Below are positions 62,546-64,000 of a stretch of 64,000 nucleotides of DNA, one piece after another (position 1 is the stretch's first letter; each line of letters begins with the position of its first letter). The stretch is from Mercurialis annua (Eukaryota > Streptophyta > Magnoliopsida > Malpighiales > Euphorbiaceae). The notes beneath the pieces are model-generated. The model was not told the origin of the DNA. It made no database searches and was given only the letters and a program-made list of their open reading frames with translations. The DNA is taken from the NCBI RefSeq assembly GCF_937616625.2, contig NC_065576.1, positions 22,160,001 through 22,224,000 on the forward strand. The letters are read 5' to 3'. The translations under genes and the position numbers were made by a program.

Positions 62546-64000
62546 AACATTTAACCTTTTTAGCGATTTAAGCGAAATGTTTACAAAAGTTAAAAAAACA
62601 AATCCAAACATTTCAACTTTTTAGCGATTTAAGCCTAACGTTTAAAACGTTACGAAACCAATCGAAAGGTTTTAAACGTTAGGAAACAAATCCAAACGTT
62701 TCACATTTTTAACATTTAAGCCAAATGTTTCCAAATGTTACGAAACAAAACCAAACGTTTCACCTTTTTAGCGATTTAAGCCAAAAGGTTACAAACGTCA
62801 CGAAACAAATCCAAACGTTTCACCTTTTTAGCGATTTAAGCCAAACGTTTACAAACGTTACGAAACAAATCTAAATGTTTGACCTTTTTAGGGATTTAAG
62901 ACGAACATTTAAAACATTACGAAACCAATACAAACGTTTGAAACGTTACGAAAGAAATCCAAACGTTTAAACCGTTACTAAACTAATCTAAGCATTACAA
63001 CATTACGAAACAAATCCAAACATTTCACCTTTTTAGCGATTAAGCCAAACCTTTAAAACGTTACAAAACTAATCGAAATGTTTAATACGTTAAACAAATC
63101 CAAATGTTTCACCTTTTTAGCGATATAAGCCAAACGTTTACAAAAGATACCAAACAAATTCAATCGTTTCACCTTTTTAGCGATTTAAGCCTAACGTTTC
63201 GAAACAAATCGAAACGTTTCACCTTTTTAGCATTTTAGGCCAAAAGTTTAAAGCGTTACGTAACCAATCCAAACATTTATTACGTTACGAAACAAATCCA
63301 TATGTTTCACCTTGTTAGCGATATAAGCCATACGTTTACAAACGTTACGAAAGAAATCCAAATCTTTCACCTTTTTAGCGATTTAAGCCAAACGTTTACA
63401 AACGTTACGAAACAAATCCAAAAAAATCAACTTTTTAGCGATTTAAGCAAAACGTTTAAAACGTTACAAAACAAATCCAAACGTTTCCCCTTTTTAACGA
63501 TATATGCCAAACGTTTACAAACGTTTCGAACCAAATCCAAGCTATTCACCTTTTTACCAATTTAGGCCAAACATTTAAAACGTTACAAATACATTTCAAC
63601 CGTTTAAAACGTTACGAAACAAATCCAAAACGTTTCATTTTTTTTAGCGATTTAAGCAAAACGTTTGCAAACGCGACGAAACAAATCCAAACATTTTACC
63701 TTTTTCCAAATTCAAGCCAAACGTTTACAAACGCGACGAAACAAATCCAAACATTTCCCCCTTTTTCAGCGATTTTAGCTAAACGTTTCCAAACGTTAAG
63801 AAATAAATCCAATCGTGTCACATTTTTAGCGATTTAAGCCAAACGTTGACAAACGTTACGAAAAAAATCCAAACGTTTCACCTTTTTAGTGATTTAAGCC
63901 AAACATTCACAAACATTACGAAACAAATCCAAACGTTTCACCTTTTTATTGATTTAAGTGAAACGTTCACAAACGTTACGAAAGAAATCCAAACGTTTAA
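62546..64000 (+). repeat. diverged satellite related to the start of the 3626-bp repeat
   Basis: Unit order follows 38911 to about 40370: the CGAAAYGTTTACA unit, the GAAAGGTT unit, the ATTACAACATTACG unit, and so on, but with many more substitutions than between the four near-identical copies. It is an older paralogous copy and continues past the window. The open frame at 63302-63565 is satellite translated. Confidence 0.85.

Noticed and set aside
36719..64000. CRISPR-like array of short repeats
   Set aside because: Units are contiguous tandem copies with no unique spacers, in a plant nuclear context.
1254..64000. Functional centromere
   Set aside because: A satellite with gypsy elements would fit, but there is no centromere-specific (CRM-type) integrase or other direct evidence in sequence; subtelomeric or pericentromeric heterochromatin fits as well.

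Overview
The window is plant nuclear heterochromatin with no host gene that I can support. The plant assignment rests on the long LTRs beginning TGTAATATC or TGTAACACCCCG (Ty3/gypsy Tekay-like by my recognition), a plant-type Ty1/copia gag-pol fragment and a very long short-unit satellite. About 51 of 64 kb (roughly 80 %) is one satellite family with a unit of about 60 bp. The unit contains the palindrome AAACGTTT at least twice, a CACCTTTTTAGCGATTTAAG block and an ACGAAACAAATCC block. Short 29-30 bp half units (AAACGTTT, AAAACGTTACG, AAACMAATCC) are mixed in. I could not link the satellite to a named family or species.

Layout. 1-1253: end of an LTR on the minus strand. 1254-13946: satellite in minus orientation, old and diverged, with a weak period of about 3.3-3.4 kb. 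Near 13946 the satellite flips to plus orientation, with no transposon between, and keeps that orientation to the window end. 15205-19995: decayed gypsy-type remnant (3' internal tail, 2.8-kb LTR, AT-rich flank). 19996-27428: diverged satellite rich in half units. 27429-29024: a 1.6-kb solo LTR. 30628-33363: a 2.7-kb solo LTR of the same family as 17042-19833 but opposite in strand, with a perfect 5-bp target duplication. 34202-36718: a Ty1/copia gag-pol fragment with no LTRs, fused directly to satellite on both sides. 36719-64000: young satellite with large higher-order repeats.

The young part is the most informative. A block of 3626 bp (about 60 units) occurs four times, nearly identical, from about 38656 to 53659; the first copy carries an extra 480-bp internal duplication. 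A second block of 1640 bp occurs three times (54305-59221). It joins about 1.36 kb of one sequence to about 0.28 kb copied from the 3626-bp block, as unequal exchange would produce. The stretch 52.3-55.7 kb reappears at 59.2-62.5 kb, displaced by exactly 6881 bp wherever I checked.

Nothing works together as an operon or pathway. The history I infer is satellite amplification, retrotransposon insertion, LTR-LTR deletion to solo LTRs, capture of a pol fragment, then renewed local amplification. CG sites within AAACGTTT are very often TG or CA, as expected for methylated, silenced DNA. One frame of the 60-bp unit lacks stops and encodes a 20-residue repeat; this produces many short open frames that I do not regard as genes.
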